A DNA stretch of 64,000 nucleotides from Paracoccaceae bacterium (GCA_012103375.1 WLWX01000001.1:2098501-2162500); one strand, 5' to 3'; counted from the first letter of the stretch, positions 44,389 to 53,705 are shown. Notes: a model not told the origin generated them from the sequence alone. Numbers and translations: made by a program.

Positions 44389-45441
44389 AAGCGTTTCGAC
44401 ATTAACCTGAGACATATCCGGCGGCCTTAAAGTAGTTCCAGCATTCTACTGGGTCGTAGAGATCGCAGATTGCTCCGATTGCTTCGAAGACCTGGGTAAA
44501 GGACCTGGCCCCGATCCGTCGCAAATGGGCTTTCAGTTTAGAGAAGGCCTGCTCGATGGGATTCAGGTCGGGCGAGTACGGTGGCAGGTAAAGGAACCAG
44601 CAGCCGTGATTGCGTAAAGCCTGCGTCGCCTCCTTATTCCGGTGGGTTGCCAGGTTGTCGAGAATGACGACAGTGCCGGGGTTGATCTCGGGGACCAGCA
44701 CTTCGCGGATGTAGGCCGCGAAGGCGGGGCCATCTATCGCTCCCTTGATGACCCAAGGTGCGATCAGCGCGCCTTGGGTCAGGCCCGCGATCAAGGTTTG
44801 GGTTCCCCAGCTTCCGAAGAGCGCATCCATCGTCAGGCGCTTACCGCGCTTGGCTCTGCCGCGTAGGCGCGTGAGGTTTGTCTTCACTGCGGTTTCGTCA
44901 ATAAAGACAACGCGCTCAGGAAAGGTCGCAATGGCTGGCGAGCGGTATCTGAACCAGTCGGCCCGTTGCTGCCTTACCTTGGCGCGGCGGCGCTCGGTTG
45001 CGACCAGCGACTTTTTTTGTACGTGAAGCCGAGCCGGGACAGAAGGTTGGCGATGGAGGAGTGATGCACCCGCACACCCTCTGCATCGGCCAGCGCATTA
45101 CGCAACTCAAAGAGCGTGATGTCAGGGTCTTGTGCGATCAACTCCTCAAAGAATTCCCGATGCGGAGCCAGCTTTCCCTTGCCGCGCGGCGGTCCCTGCC
45201 GGGCAGGTTCCGCATGACCCTTCATCCTCACCTGACGCGCCCACCGCGCGCCTGTGGCAGGCGACAGCTTCAACCGCAACGCCGCCGCGCGCCCGCTCAA
45301 CCCTTCTTCAATGTATCTCTGAAACCGTATCCGAAGCGCAGATGGCAAAGGTGCTGACATGATCCATCCTCCCAAACAGGATGAATCACAGATCAGGTCT
45401 CAAGGGAATCCCTCGCGATTCAGGTTCAAGCCGAAACGCTT
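44389..45441 (-). mobile_element. IS630-family element, copy 2 (1053 bp)
   Basis: Target TA at 44387-44388 and 45442-45443. Same length and orientation as copy 1, differing at a few bases (for example one Pro to Leu-type change in the transposase). It lies in the regulator pseudogene, whose frame is restored when the element is removed. Two direct copies 11 kb apart could promote deletion of the segment between them. Confidence 0.9.
44402..45360 (-). CDS. IS630-type transposase, copy 2 (programmed frameshift)
   Basis: Same two-frame arrangement as copy 1, with the A-AAA-AAG slip site. The D, D and E residues are retained (FIDETAV, ILDNLATH, NPIEQAF). One visible difference is MDALFG instead of MDAPFG shortly after the first Asp. 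The reading frames are intact. Confidence 0.83.
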
Positions 45442-45611
45442 TAAACCCTCCTATCTGGTACGCAATGTGTTGGGATGACTTGCGCCAGGATATCCGGAGC
45501 TTTCGCTGTGACCGGATGCACCAAGTCGCCCTGCAACCCCAGGGATTCGAGTTGCGCCCCTGGTCAGATTTCCAAGTTTCAATGGAAGGGAACCCAACCG
45601 AGAAGATCTAG

Positions 45612-45863
45612 GGCCATGACCCATTAATCCTGTGGGGCTGCCAACGGCGACAGTCGTAAATTCGGATCGTTTTTGAGCTTTCGCTTGCGGTTTATGTCGT
45701 TGAAAAACTCGGTTTGTTCGGGGGCCAGATCGCCGACTTAATGACCACCTTGATGTTGGGGATTGATCATCATGCTAAAATTGGAAACCCAAAAACAGCC
45801 ATGTCAATCAGCGGCGTTGCGTTCATAGCCAAACGCAAGTGACGTGCAACCGATTGGCTTGCG
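45612..45863. other. Intergenic region with a solo MITE/IS1182-like terminal repeat remnant
   Basis: No gene is supported in this 252-base stretch. At 45696-45712 the string GTCGTTGAAAAACTCGG matches most of the MITE/IS1182 inverted repeat (TGTTGAAAAACTCCG), with no partner end nearby. It is probably a decayed terminus. Confidence 0.5.
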
Positions 45864-47357
45864 TTATCCAGATCTCGTCTGAATCCAGATTGTTTTTGTC
45901 TGAAGGTATTGATCCAGGGCCTCTGTGCCGTTGTCGCGGGCGAGTGAGCCGGATTGTTTGTAGCCACCGAAGGGTGTTTTGATGTCTCCTTCGGAGAAGC
46001 CGTTAACCGAGACGGTGCCACAGGGCAGTGAACGGGCCATGTGGAGGGCCTTGTCGATATCTTGTGTGAAGACCGAAGCATGCAGGCCGTAATCCGTATC
46101 ACTGGCAACGGCTAAAGCCTGCTCTGTCGTGTCAAACGGCATGATGCCAAGGACAGGGCCAAAGATTTCCTCTCGTGCGATTTTCATGTCGGGCTGAACG
46201 TTTTGAAACACAGTCGGTTCGATGAAATATCCCGGCAGGCCGCTGCTACCGCCCATGACCATCTTGGCCCCTTCATCGACACCTGATTGGATGTACTCCA
46301 TCACCATGGTCTTGTGGTCCTTGGTGATCATGGATCCAATATCCGTGGCCGGGTCCAAAGGATCACCCAGCGTGAAGGACTTCACCCGCTCGACAATGCG
46401 ATCCGTAAACGCCTCTACCAGGGGTGCCGCAATAAGCTGGCGCATATTGGCAGAGCAGTTTTGACCGCCATTCCAAAACGCCGACATGGCGGCATGTTCG
46501 ATCAGGTCATCGTCAAGTATTGCGTCGTCAAGCACGATAAACGGGCTTTTGCCGCCCATTTCCAGCCCAACGCCTTTGAGGTTGCTGTCACCGGAATAGC
46601 GCATGAACATACGGCCCACTTCGGTTGATCCAGTGAAGGACACAGTGTCGATGTCGTTGTGTAGACCAATCGCCTGGCCTGCGGTTTCACCGAAACCCGG
46701 AAGGATATTGATCACCCCGTCTGGCACGCCCGCCTCTTGCATCAACTCTGCCAAGCGAATGACGCTAAGCGGGGTTTGCTCGGCCGGTTTGATGATCGCA
46801 GAGCAGCCGACAGCAAGGGATGGCGCGATTTTCCAGGCGGCCATCACAACCGGAAAGTTCCACGGCAGGACTGCCCCCGCGATGCCTGCGGGTTCCTTGG
46901 TGATCAGTGCCAGCGCGCCGGGACCGGTTGGGGCGATTTTGCCAAAAGTCTTGTCGGCAAGTTCTGCGTACCACTGAAAGAAATTCGGAACCTCTCCGCC
47001 AATCTCATCCATGCAATCGTTGATGGTTTTCCCTGTGTCCAGACTTTCCAGTACCGCCAGTTCATGGGTGTGTTCACGTACCAAAGCGGCGATTTTCAGC
47101 AGGATTTCCTTGCGATGCTCTGGCTCTGCCCGAGACCAGGTTCCCGCGTTGAACACCCGGCGCGCAGCCGTCACGGCGCGGTCAACATCTGCCGCTTTGC
47201 AATGGGCAACGCGCGCCAGCACCTGGCCCGTTGCCGGGTTGGTCGTTTCAAAGGTTTCGCCATCAACGGCGTCACAGAAGGCGCCGTCAATAAAGGCTTG
47301 CCCGTTTGGTGTTAGCCTGGCGGCGATGGCTTGATACTCGGCGTGCGATAGCGTCAT
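45864..47357 (-). CDS. Aldehyde dehydrogenase (PuuC/gamma-glutamyl-aminobutyraldehyde dehydrogenase-like)
   Basis: A 497-residue aldehyde dehydrogenase. Visible are FIDGAFCDAVDGETFETTNPATG, LPWNFPVVMAAWKIAPSLAVGC, SFTGSTEVGRMF, the general-base Glu in LEMGGKSPFIVLDD, the catalytic Cys in WNGGQNCSANMRQL, and EEIFGPVLGI. ATG 47357 gives the family-typical length. It is 17 bases from the epoxide hydrolase on the same strand. With a MocR regulator and TRAP importer next door it may oxidise an aldehyde from the imported substrate. Confidence 0.83.
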   Translation of the reverse strand: MTLSHAEYQAIAARLTPNGQAFIDGAFCDAVDGETFETTNPATGQVLARVAHCKAADVDRAVTAARRVFNAGTWSRAEPEHRKEILLKIAALVREHTHELAVLESLDTGKTINDCMDEIGGEVPNFFQWYAELADKTFGKIAPTGPGALALITKEPAGIAGAVLPWNFPVVMAAWKIAPSLAVGCSAIIKPAEQTPLSVIRLAELMQEAGVPDGVINILPGFGETAGQAIGLHNDIDTVSFTGSTEVGRMFMRYSGDSNLKGVGLEMGGKSPFIVLDDAILDDDLIEHAAMSAFWNGGQNCSANMRQLIAAPLVEAFTDRIVERVKSFTLGDPLDPATDIGSMITKDHKTMVMEYIQSGVDEGAKMVMGGSSGLPGYFIEPTVFQNVQPDMKIAREEIFGPVLGIMPFDTTEQALAVASDTDYGLHASVFTQDIDKALHMARSLPCGTVSVNGFSEGDIKTPFGGYKQSGSLARDNGTEALDQYLQTKTIWIQTRSG

Positions 47358-47374
47358 GAATTTCTCCGGTGATC

Positions 47375-48547
47375 TTAACGGCGCAGCGTGCGCGCGAATG
47401 TGCGAATATCGTCGAGCAGCATCTGGGGTTCCTCCATCGCGGCGAAATGACCACCACGCGGCATCTCGCTCCAATGCTGGATGTTGTAGATACGCTCGGC
47501 ATAGGAACGGGGCGGCCAGCGCAACATCTCTTTGGGAAAGACGGCACAACCCGTAGGAACCTCAACACGGCGCCCTTCAGGCGACAGAATGCGCCCGCCT
47601 TCTTCGCGCCGCCCGTAATAGATCCACGAAGCGGAATTGAAGGTTCCGGTGGTGATATAGATCATGATGTTGGTAAGAAGTTCGTCCTTACTGTGCGCCT
47701 GCTCGATGCCGCCGACAGGCACGTCTGACCAGTCGTGGAACTTCTCAACCAGCCAAGCGGCGATGCCGACGGGGCTGTCCATCATCGCGTAGCTTAGGGT
47801 CTGGGGCCGTGTCGCCTGTTGCGTGCGATAGCCGTTTTGCATGATCTGATCCTGATCAAACTGGGCGTCCCACGCGGATTCCTCGGGGGTTTGCGGGCCA
47901 TCAGGATGACGCATCGTCAGCACATTGATATGGATCGCAGAGCAGGCGGGCGCATGGTCATAGCCCAGCCACGAACAAATCGCCCCGCCCCAATCGCCGC
48001 CCTGAGCGAGGTAACTGTCATAGCCCAGTGTTTCGGTCATCAAGGAGTTCAAGACACCCGCCATTTTGCGCGGTCCGTAGGGGCGCGGTGGCCGACCGGA
48101 AAAGCCAAAGCCAGGCAGGGAAGGTGCGATGACGGTGAACGCGTCCTCAATATTGCCACCAAACCGTTCCGGGTGTGCAAGCGGTTCGATCAGGTCGTAA
48201 AATTCCGCGACCGAACCGGGCCAGCCATGGCTGATCATCAAAGGCATCGGGTTGGGTCCGCTGCCGTGTTCGTGGATGAAGTGCATGTCGATGCCATCCA
48301 CGGGCGCGCGGAACTGCGCAAAGCTGTTGATCCGCGCTTCGGCGGCACGCCAGTCAAAACCATCGACCCAATAGGCACAAAGCGCGCGCATGTAGTCGAG
48401 GTTTGCACCATAGTCCCAGCCACCGTCGTCGGGCATCTCATGCCAAGGGTAACTGGCGACGCGCGCGCGGATTCTATCCAATACCGCGTCAGGGACGTGG
48501 AACTGGAACGAATTCACATTCGAATTGCCGTCAGATCGGTCTTTCAA
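47375..48547 (-). CDS. Epoxide hydrolase (alpha/beta hydrolase with EHN-type N-terminus)
   Basis: A 390-residue microsomal-type epoxide hydrolase. The N-terminal EHN segment is FQFHVPDAVLDRIRARVASYPWHEMPDD. The oxyanion-side motif is MISHGWPGSVAEFYDLI. The nucleophile Asp is in GGDWGGAICSWLGY. The lid/Tyr region and final catalytic His follow (GGHFAAMEEP). The start is a TTG at 48547; the window offers no better in-frame ATG. The nearby GTG (11 codons later) is the alternative. Likely cleaves an epoxide in an aromatic or terpenoid-like pathway. Confidence 0.8.
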   Translation of the reverse strand: MKDRSDGNSNVNSFQFHVPDAVLDRIRARVASYPWHEMPDDGGWDYGANLDYMRALCAYWVDGFDWRAAEARINSFAQFRAPVDGIDMHFIHEHGSGPNPMPLMISHGWPGSVAEFYDLIEPLAHPERFGGNIEDAFTVIAPSLPGFGFSGRPPRPYGPRKMAGVLNSLMTETLGYDSYLAQGGDWGGAICSWLGYDHAPACSAIHINVLTMRHPDGPQTPEESAWDAQFDQDQIMQNGYRTQQATRPQTLSYAMMDSPVGIAAWLVEKFHDWSDVPVGGIEQAHSKDELLTNIMIYITTGTFNSASWIYYGRREEGGRILSPEGRRVEVPTGCAVFPKEMLRWPPRSYAERIYNIQHWSEMPRGGHFAAMEEPQMLLDDIRTFARTLRR

Positions 48548-48679
48548 AGTGTTGGCTTCCCCGAATTACGCAGCACATGGATTGGCGGGTTCTTGAATTT
48601 GATAGCGGATAAACGCGGGTTGTTGAGAGAGACAGGTGCGGCATTTCGAAGGGACAGTTCAAATCGCAGGTCCGACAAT

Positions 48680-50158
48680 TCACGTAAGCAAGGCCTTCAC
48701 TTCTTCGGCGATAATTTTGACCCCGTCCTCAAGTTTGGAGACCGGAACATAGGCAAAGCCAAGCCGGAAGCTGCGGTTGTTGTCGTAATTGACGTAATAG
48801 TCGCGCCCGCGGTCGATCAGCACGCCTTTGCGTTCCAATCGGACCGCCAATCCGGCGCCGTCAAAGCCTTCGGGCGCGGTCAGCCAAAAGGACGTTCCCC
48901 CCTCGGACGCGGTGCGTTCCAGCATGCCAAGATGCTTTGTCAGGGCCGTATCCATCGCGTGCCAGCGGGTTTTGTAGCGTCGTTCAATATTGCCCAGATG
49001 GGCGTCGTAATGGCCCAGCTGAAAAAACAGCGCGACGATTTCCTGCACAATTGTCGGCGGATGGCGCATCATCACGCCGCGCGCAACGCGGGCTTCTTTG
49101 ATGATGTCGCGATGCGCAACAATAAAGCCCAACCGGATGCCCGGAGACACGGTTTTCGACAGGCTGCCGACATAGATCACGCGACCGGATTCATCCATTG
49201 AGTACATAGAGGGCGAGGATTTGGCGACATAATTCATCTCGGCCTCGTAATCATCCTCGATGATCAGAAAGTCCTTTTCGATGGCCGCATCAAGCAGTTC
49301 TTTGCGCCGCTTCTCGCTCATCGTGACCATGGTGGGGAACTGATGGCTGGGCGTCGTGAACACCAATTGAGCGGCGTCGGGAATCTCGGACGGGATGATG
49401 CCGTTGCAGTCAATTGGCACGCCCACCAAATCGCTACCAGCCATGCGAAACGCATTGCGCGCCCCAAAAAAACCGGGGTCTTCAAGCGCAACAGGTTTGC
49501 CTGTGTGGGCAAAGATCGACCCCAGAATGAACAGCGCATTTTGCGAGCCGAGGGTGATGAGGATTTCATCTTCTTCCGCGTAAATTCCCCGGACGTTCAG
49601 CAATCTCTGGCGCAATTGCTGGATCAGTTGCGGGCTGTCGCTTTCGACGGAATCGCTGGCCCAGACGGGCATGGTCTTGCGCCCCAATGCTTGCCGCGTG
49701 CATTCGCGCCAGCCATCAACGGGAAAGAGATCAGGATCGATCTGATTATAGATGAACGGATAAGGATAGGCGTTCCAGTCCAGCGGATTAACCACTGGCA
49801 TAAGGTCGTTCGCAGGAAAACTGACCGGGCAGGGTTGCGATGCCCTTTTGGCCGCGCTGTCCTGGCTTTGCGCCTTTTGCAGCGCCGCCATTTGCGGATT
49901 CACGAAATAACCGGACCTGTCGCGCGATACCAGATATTCCAGATCGACCAGCCGGTTGTAGGCGGCGAATACGGTGTTTCTGGACACGCCAAACTGTTCG
50001 GCCAATTCGCGGCAGGACGGCAAAGGCCGGTCAGCGGCCAAGGACTCTGACATTATTGCCGCGCTCACAACCTCACAGATTTGGTCGCGTAGGCTAAGAC
50101 CAGACGCCTCAGGCAATTTCAGGAATCTTGGCGTGGTTGATGTCAACCGACCCTCCAT
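48680..50158 (-). CDS. MocR/PdxR-type GntR-HTH plus aminotransferase-fold regulator
   Basis: A 492-residue regulator. The N-terminal GntR winged helix is LSLRDQICEVVSAAIMSESLAADRPLPSCRELAEQFGVSRNTVFAAYNRLVDLEYLVSR. It is fused to a class I aminotransferase-fold domain (PLDWNAYPYPFIYNQIDPDLFP, TLGSQNALFILGSIFAHTG, EDPGFFGARNAFRMAG, EDDYEAEMNY and the PLP-Lys region VGSLSKTVSPGIRLGF). ATG 50158 is used, not the TTG at 50173. It is divergent from the TRAP operon. Such regulators sense PLP adducts of amines or amino acids and may control the TRAP genes and its own neighbours. Confidence 0.87.
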   Translation of the reverse strand: MEGRLTSTTPRFLKLPEASGLSLRDQICEVVSAAIMSESLAADRPLPSCRELAEQFGVSRNTVFAAYNRLVDLEYLVSRDRSGYFVNPQMAALQKAQSQDSAAKRASQPCPVSFPANDLMPVVNPLDWNAYPYPFIYNQIDPDLFPVDGWRECTRQALGRKTMPVWASDSVESDSPQLIQQLRQRLLNVRGIYAEEDEILITLGSQNALFILGSIFAHTGKPVALEDPGFFGARNAFRMAGSDLVGVPIDCNGIIPSEIPDAAQLVFTTPSHQFPTMVTMSEKRRKELLDAAIEKDFLIIEDDYEAEMNYVAKSSPSMYSMDESGRVIYVGSLSKTVSPGIRLGFIVAHRDIIKEARVARGVMMRHPPTIVQEIVALFFQLGHYDAHLGNIERRYKTRWHAMDTALTKHLGMLERTASEGGTSFWLTAPEGFDGAGLAVRLERKGVLIDRGRDYYVNYDNNRSFRLGFAYVPVSKLEDGVKIIAEEVKALLT

Positions 50159-50214
50159 CACGGTGTTGTGCAAACCCTAGCGCGAACGCTTTGCAATGTG
50201 TCAGGGCAAATTCT

Positions 50215-50243
50215 ATCTGTCCCGTACATTCGGATCATCTGTC
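50215..50243. promoter_or_regulatory. Candidate MocR-type direct repeats
   Basis: ATCTGTCCC at 50215-50223 and ATCTGTCAC at 50237-50245 recur 22 bases apart, about two helical turns. They lie in the gap between the divergent MocR gene and the TRAP binding-protein gene. Direct repeats at such spacing are common for this regulator class. Low confidence. Confidence 0.3.
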
Positions 50244-50312
50244 ACTTTCTTTGAAAAAACACGCGGTGAAAGATGCGGCCAAGAAAAATCCATTGAACGG
50301 GAGATGAGAGAC

Positions 50313-51575
50313 ATGAGGATAACATCCATATGCAAAGTGCTGTGCCTGGCGTCGGCCACAGCGCTGATGGCGCAGACCGCTATGGCGGAAAAAGTATTGA
50401 AACTTGGGACAGTGGGCTTCCTTGGCATGCCGATTGGCGATGCGATTGATCAGGCGCTGATCCCGACGCTGGAGGAAGTCTCGGGCGGCAAGATGACGAT
50501 CGAACCGCATTACCGCAAATCGCTCTGTTCCGAGCAATCCTGTGGCGAGCAGGCCAACCAAGGCTTGCTGGCGCTCTGGACCAGCTCGACCGCGAACTTT
50601 GGTAATTTCGGCACGGCTTTGGCAATTTTCGACCTGCCTTACATCTTCAAAAGCATCGAAGACGCGGATCGCATTTCTACCGAATGGCTGGCGAAAAAGC
50701 AGTGCGATATCGCAGCTGAAGAAGCAGGCCATGTTTGCCTGACGGTATATTCAAGCGGCGGGTTCCGCCAGCTTGGCAATGCGCATGGTCCGGTGCACGA
50801 GCCCGCTGATATGGCCGGCATCAAATGGCGCGTTACCAAAAGCCCGATTGAATACACGCTGGTAAAGAACTGGGGTGCGGTGCCTGTACCTTATGACTGG
50901 TCGCAGCTCTATCAGGGTCTGCAAACCGGCGTCGTCTCTGGCCAGTATGTTGCAACGCCGTGGCAGCATGTCGCCAATTTGCACGAAGTCGCCAAATATT
51001 TCACCGAGATCGGTGGATCATGGTCTGGCAACCAATTGTCCATCGACAAACGCCAGTATGATGCGCTGAGCGATGAGGAAAAAGAGTGGCTGCACACAGC
51101 TGCCGAAGCGTTCGGTCAGAAAGTACAAGAACTTGACCGCGCCTGGGTGGAAGCTGGTGAAGCTGAAATCAAAGCTTCGATCAATGAGTGGTACGTACCG
51201 ACGGAAGAAGAAATGACCAAATGGCGCGCAGGTGCCATCGATGCCTGGCTGAACGCGAAGGGCAGCTTTGATCCGATTGTGTTGAAAAACTCCGTTTTAG
51301 GGCCTGAACGATGATTTTTCTTTCCATGCAGCCCGATCCTAAATTTTTGGCGCGGGGGTCGGCCCAAATCGCCTACATGCGCTCACGCGCAGCCATGCGC
51401 TGTCTCGTGGTCAAAGCTTTCCGACTATTTCGCTTCATAGGTTTTCGCAAGAAATCCGCGACGCTCTGATTTCGGAGTTTTTCAACACAATCATCCGGCA
51501 ACTGCCCGGCGGGTCTTGGAGGAGCAAGGGATGACCGGTTTCATCGCACAGCTCGAGGACGCCGGCGCCCTGTAA
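50313..51575 (+). pseudogene. TRAP transporter solute-binding protein gene (DctP-like) interrupted by MITE copy 4
   Basis: ATG 50313 is chosen (GGGAG nine bases upstream). The signal peptide is VLCLASATALMAQTAMA. The body is a TRAP binding protein (VLKLGTVGFLGMPIGDAIDQALI, ASSTANFGNFGTALAIFDLPYIF-type segment, IKWRVTKSPIEYTLVKNWGAVPVPYDWSQLYQGLQTG, SGQYVATPWQHVANLHEVAKYFTE). The MITE lies near the 3' end. Removing it with one ATCC restores 346 residues, ending in ATARRVLEEQGMTGFIAQLEDAGAL. With the MITE, the product instead ends after 13 foreign residues, starting IVLKNSV, at the stop 51312-51314, losing the final helix. It may still fold in part. Confidence 0.82.
51275..51492 (-). mobile_element. 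218-bp MITE, copy 4
   Basis: Flanked by ATCC at 51271-51274 and 51493-51496. Orientation as copies 2 and 5. Located in the last part of the TRAP binding-protein gene. Confidence 0.92.
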
Positions 51576-51600
51576 GCGACGCGGTAGATCAAACAAACAG

Positions 51601-51625
51601 GTGGCGCGGATAGGTTTCGCGCCAC
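51601..51625 (+). terminator. Stem-loop between TRAP binding-protein and permease genes
   Basis: GTGGCGCG (51601-51608) pairs with CGCGCCAC (51618-51625), leaving a nine-base loop. No strong T-run follows. Its place, after the binding-protein gene and before the membrane genes, fits a typical TRAP operon stem-loop that lowers expression of the downstream membrane subunits. Confidence 0.5.
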
Positions 51626-51793
51626 TTACAGCGTTTGAAGATTGCCCTAAGGCACATCCTGTATCAAAACGCGCTTTCCAGATCAGCATCAAGCTGATTT
51701 GAATGCAAAGAAGGCGGGTTCGGGCTTAACGCGAAGCGCGTCGGTGTCTTTACGGCTGATCATTCGGTCACAAACTGATAGGACTCCCCGCCC

Positions 51794-53083
51794 ATGGAAA
51801 GCGTCATGCTTTTGATCATTCTGGTCGTGCTCATCATGATGGGGGCGCCGGTCGGGTTCACGATGATCCTGATCCCTGTGGTGTACATTCTGATCACCGA
51901 TGCCGCGCCGATGATCCTGATACCAAGCCAGATGTTCAGCGCGATTGACTCGGTTCCGCTGACTGCGATCCCGTTCTTCATGTTGACGGGCGAATTGATG
52001 ACAAGCGCGACGATCACGGATCGTTTGGTCGAACTAAGCCAGCGCCTGATTGGTCGGATGCGCGGATCCTTGGCGCAGGCGAATGTGCTGGTCAGCATGT
52101 TCTTTGCCGGGATGAATGGGTCAGTTGTGGCGGATACCGCAACAGTCGGATCGCTGATGATCCCTTCCATGAAAAAGGCCGGATATCCACCGGCCTTCGC
52201 GGCGGCGATCACCGCAGTGAGCTCCACAATCGGCGGCATCATCCCGCCCTCGATCATGATGATCGTTCTGGCAAACGCCGGGGGCATTTCGGTTGGCGCG
52301 CTATTCGCCGGAGGCATCGTTCCGGGCCTTCTGATCGGCCTGTTGTTGATGGTGATCAACTATATCATCGCCCGAAAGCATAATTTTGAACGCAGCGAGG
52401 AACCATTCAGCCTGAAGGCCATCGCTATCGTCGGCTATAAATCCTCGTTTGCCTTGCTGATCCCCATCGTGCTGGTCGGATCCGTTGTGTTTGGCATTGC
52501 AGGTGTGGTCGAGGCGGGCGCGTTGACTGCTACAATCGCCTTGTTGGTAGGCCTGTTTGTTTACCGCACGATCAACTGGGACAACTGCCAAAGTGCATTT
52601 GTCCGGGCTTTTCGAAATTCCGCGATGGTGTTCATCATAATTGCTGCCTCTGGCCCGTTCAGCTGGTTGCTGACCTCGCTTGGAGCGATTGGGCAACTAG
52701 AGGATTGGCTGCTTAGCTACACGGAAAACCCGTTGGTGTTTGCGCTGGTGCTGGTCTTGTTCATATGCCTGTTGGGCATGGTGATGGACTCGGCGGCCAA
52801 TATCATCGTTGTTGGCCCGGTTCTCGTCGATGTGATGGTGAAAGCAGGTTACGCGGATGTACAGGCGGCACTGGTCGTGGTGGTCGGCTTTCTGATCGGG
52901 TCTGTAACGCCGCCAGTCGGTGTCGCATTCTTTACCGCCGGGGCAATTGCCAAAGTTCGGTTGGAAAAGGTCGCCGTGGCGATGCTGCCCTACCTTGTCG
53001 CATTGTTCGGGTTGCTGTTCGTGCTGATCATCGTACCGGACATCACCATGTATCTGCCGCGCGTTTTGGGGTTCTCGCAATGA
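51794..53083 (+). CDS. TRAP transporter large permease (DctM-like)
   Basis: A 429-residue DctM-family protein with about 12 hydrophobic segments (MESVMLLIILVVLIMMGAPVGFTMILIP, AMFSAIDSVPLTAIPFFMLTGELM-type region, GSLMIPSMKKAGYPPAFAAAITAVSSTIGGIIPPSIMMIVLA). It forms the Na-dependent channel with the small subunit. It precedes the small subunit gene here; the usual order is P-Q-M, so P-M-Q is unusual. The binding-protein gene upstream is broken, so the transporter may be non-functional. Confidence 0.85.
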   Translation: MESVMLLIILVVLIMMGAPVGFTMILIPVVYILITDAAPMILIPSQMFSAIDSVPLTAIPFFMLTGELMTSATITDRLVELSQRLIGRMRGSLAQANVLVSMFFAGMNGSVVADTATVGSLMIPSMKKAGYPPAFAAAITAVSSTIGGIIPPSIMMIVLANAGGISVGALFAGGIVPGLLIGLLLMVINYIIARKHNFERSEEPFSLKAIAIVGYKSSFALLIPIVLVGSVVFGIAGVVEAGALTATIALLVGLFVYRTINWDNCQSAFVRAFRNSAMVFIIIAASGPFSWLLTSLGAIGQLEDWLLSYTENPLVFALVLVLFICLLGMVMDSAANIIVVGPVLVDVMVKAGYADVQAALVVVVGFLIGSVTPPVGVAFFTAGAIAKVRLEKVAVAMLPYLVALFGLLFVLIIVPDITMYLPRVLGFSQ

Positions 53084-53135
53084 TGACGGATTGGAGCCTT
53101 GCTATGGACCATACGATTGCAGGGGGATCATTCTA

Positions 53136-53705
53136 ATGCTGTCCGCCGCCGTCTTCATCGACCGACTGGTTCGCAGGATTCTGACCGCGTTCTGTGCGAT
53201 CTTCCTGTTCCTCATGGTCGCCTTCACGGTCTATTCCGTCGTGATGCGCTATGTCTTTCTGAACCCGCCCGTCTGGGGCGACTTGCTGACCGTGCTCAGC
53301 AATATCTGGCTGGTTTTCCTTGCATTGGCGCTGACGGTCAGAGACCGCGACCACATCGCACTGGACCTCGTCTATACGTGGCTTCCGATCAAAGCAGCCT
53401 TCGCTGTGCAACAATTCTGGTCCATTGTGATTTTTGGGCTGGGATTGATCATGATCATCTATGGGATCGAGGCCGTGTCGACCATGGGCGGCAAATACTG
53501 GGAGATGTGGTATTTCGCCTGGGAAGACGGCGGGTTCGTGTTCAAGCCGAATTACATGCCCAAGAAATACGCGATCTCCATCGTTCCGATCTCAGGTGTG
53601 CTCGTCAGTATCGCGGCACTGGCCTCGGTTATCGAAGACTGTGTACGGTTCAAGACCGGCACATATCAAACCGCCAGTGAGTTAGACGAAAATATGGCTG
53701 GCTAA
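53136..53705 (+). CDS. TRAP transporter small permease (DctQ-like)
   Basis: A 189-residue four-helix membrane protein (ILTAFCAIFLFLMVAFTVYSVVMRYVF, LLTVLSNIWLVFLALALTVRDRDHIALDLVY, FWSIVIFGLGLIMIIYGIEAV, ISIVPISGVLVSIAALASVIED). The MRYVF...VWGDLL and RDRDHI segments are family-typical. ATG 53136 is taken; an upstream ATG lies out of keeping with the family start. Last gene of the TRAP operon. Confidence 0.83.
   Translation: MLSAAVFIDRLVRRILTAFCAIFLFLMVAFTVYSVVMRYVFLNPPVWGDLLTVLSNIWLVFLALALTVRDRDHIALDLVYTWLPIKAAFAVQQFWSIVIFGLGLIMIIYGIEAVSTMGGKYWEMWYFAWEDGGFVFKPNYMPKKYAISIVPISGVLVSIAALASVIEDCVRFKTGTYQTASELDENMAG

Larger units (their letters stand above)
43606..45611 (+). pseudogene. YafY-type (HTH plus WYL) regulator gene interrupted twice, by MITE copy 3 and IS630 copy 2
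   Basis: Taking out the MITE with one GGCT and the IS630 element with one TA restores a single 242-residue frame. The sequence starts MKALTRLDRLDRLESWLKSDELLILRD, followed by the HTH AAEELGVSIRTINRDIELLRERGVPVEGDRG. The WYL-type C-terminal part is NITYFDAHGRKTNRNVDVHYLIL|NPPIWYAMCWDDLRQDIRSFRCDRM. Both target-site repairs are exact, and no other stop remains in the restored frame. The gene is thus recently inactivated. The insertions are independent. Confidence 0.85.

Noticed and set aside
44389-45441. Possibility that both IS630 copies form a composite transposon
   Set aside because: Each copy has its own TA duplication, and copy 2's removal restores the regulator gene, so they inserted separately.
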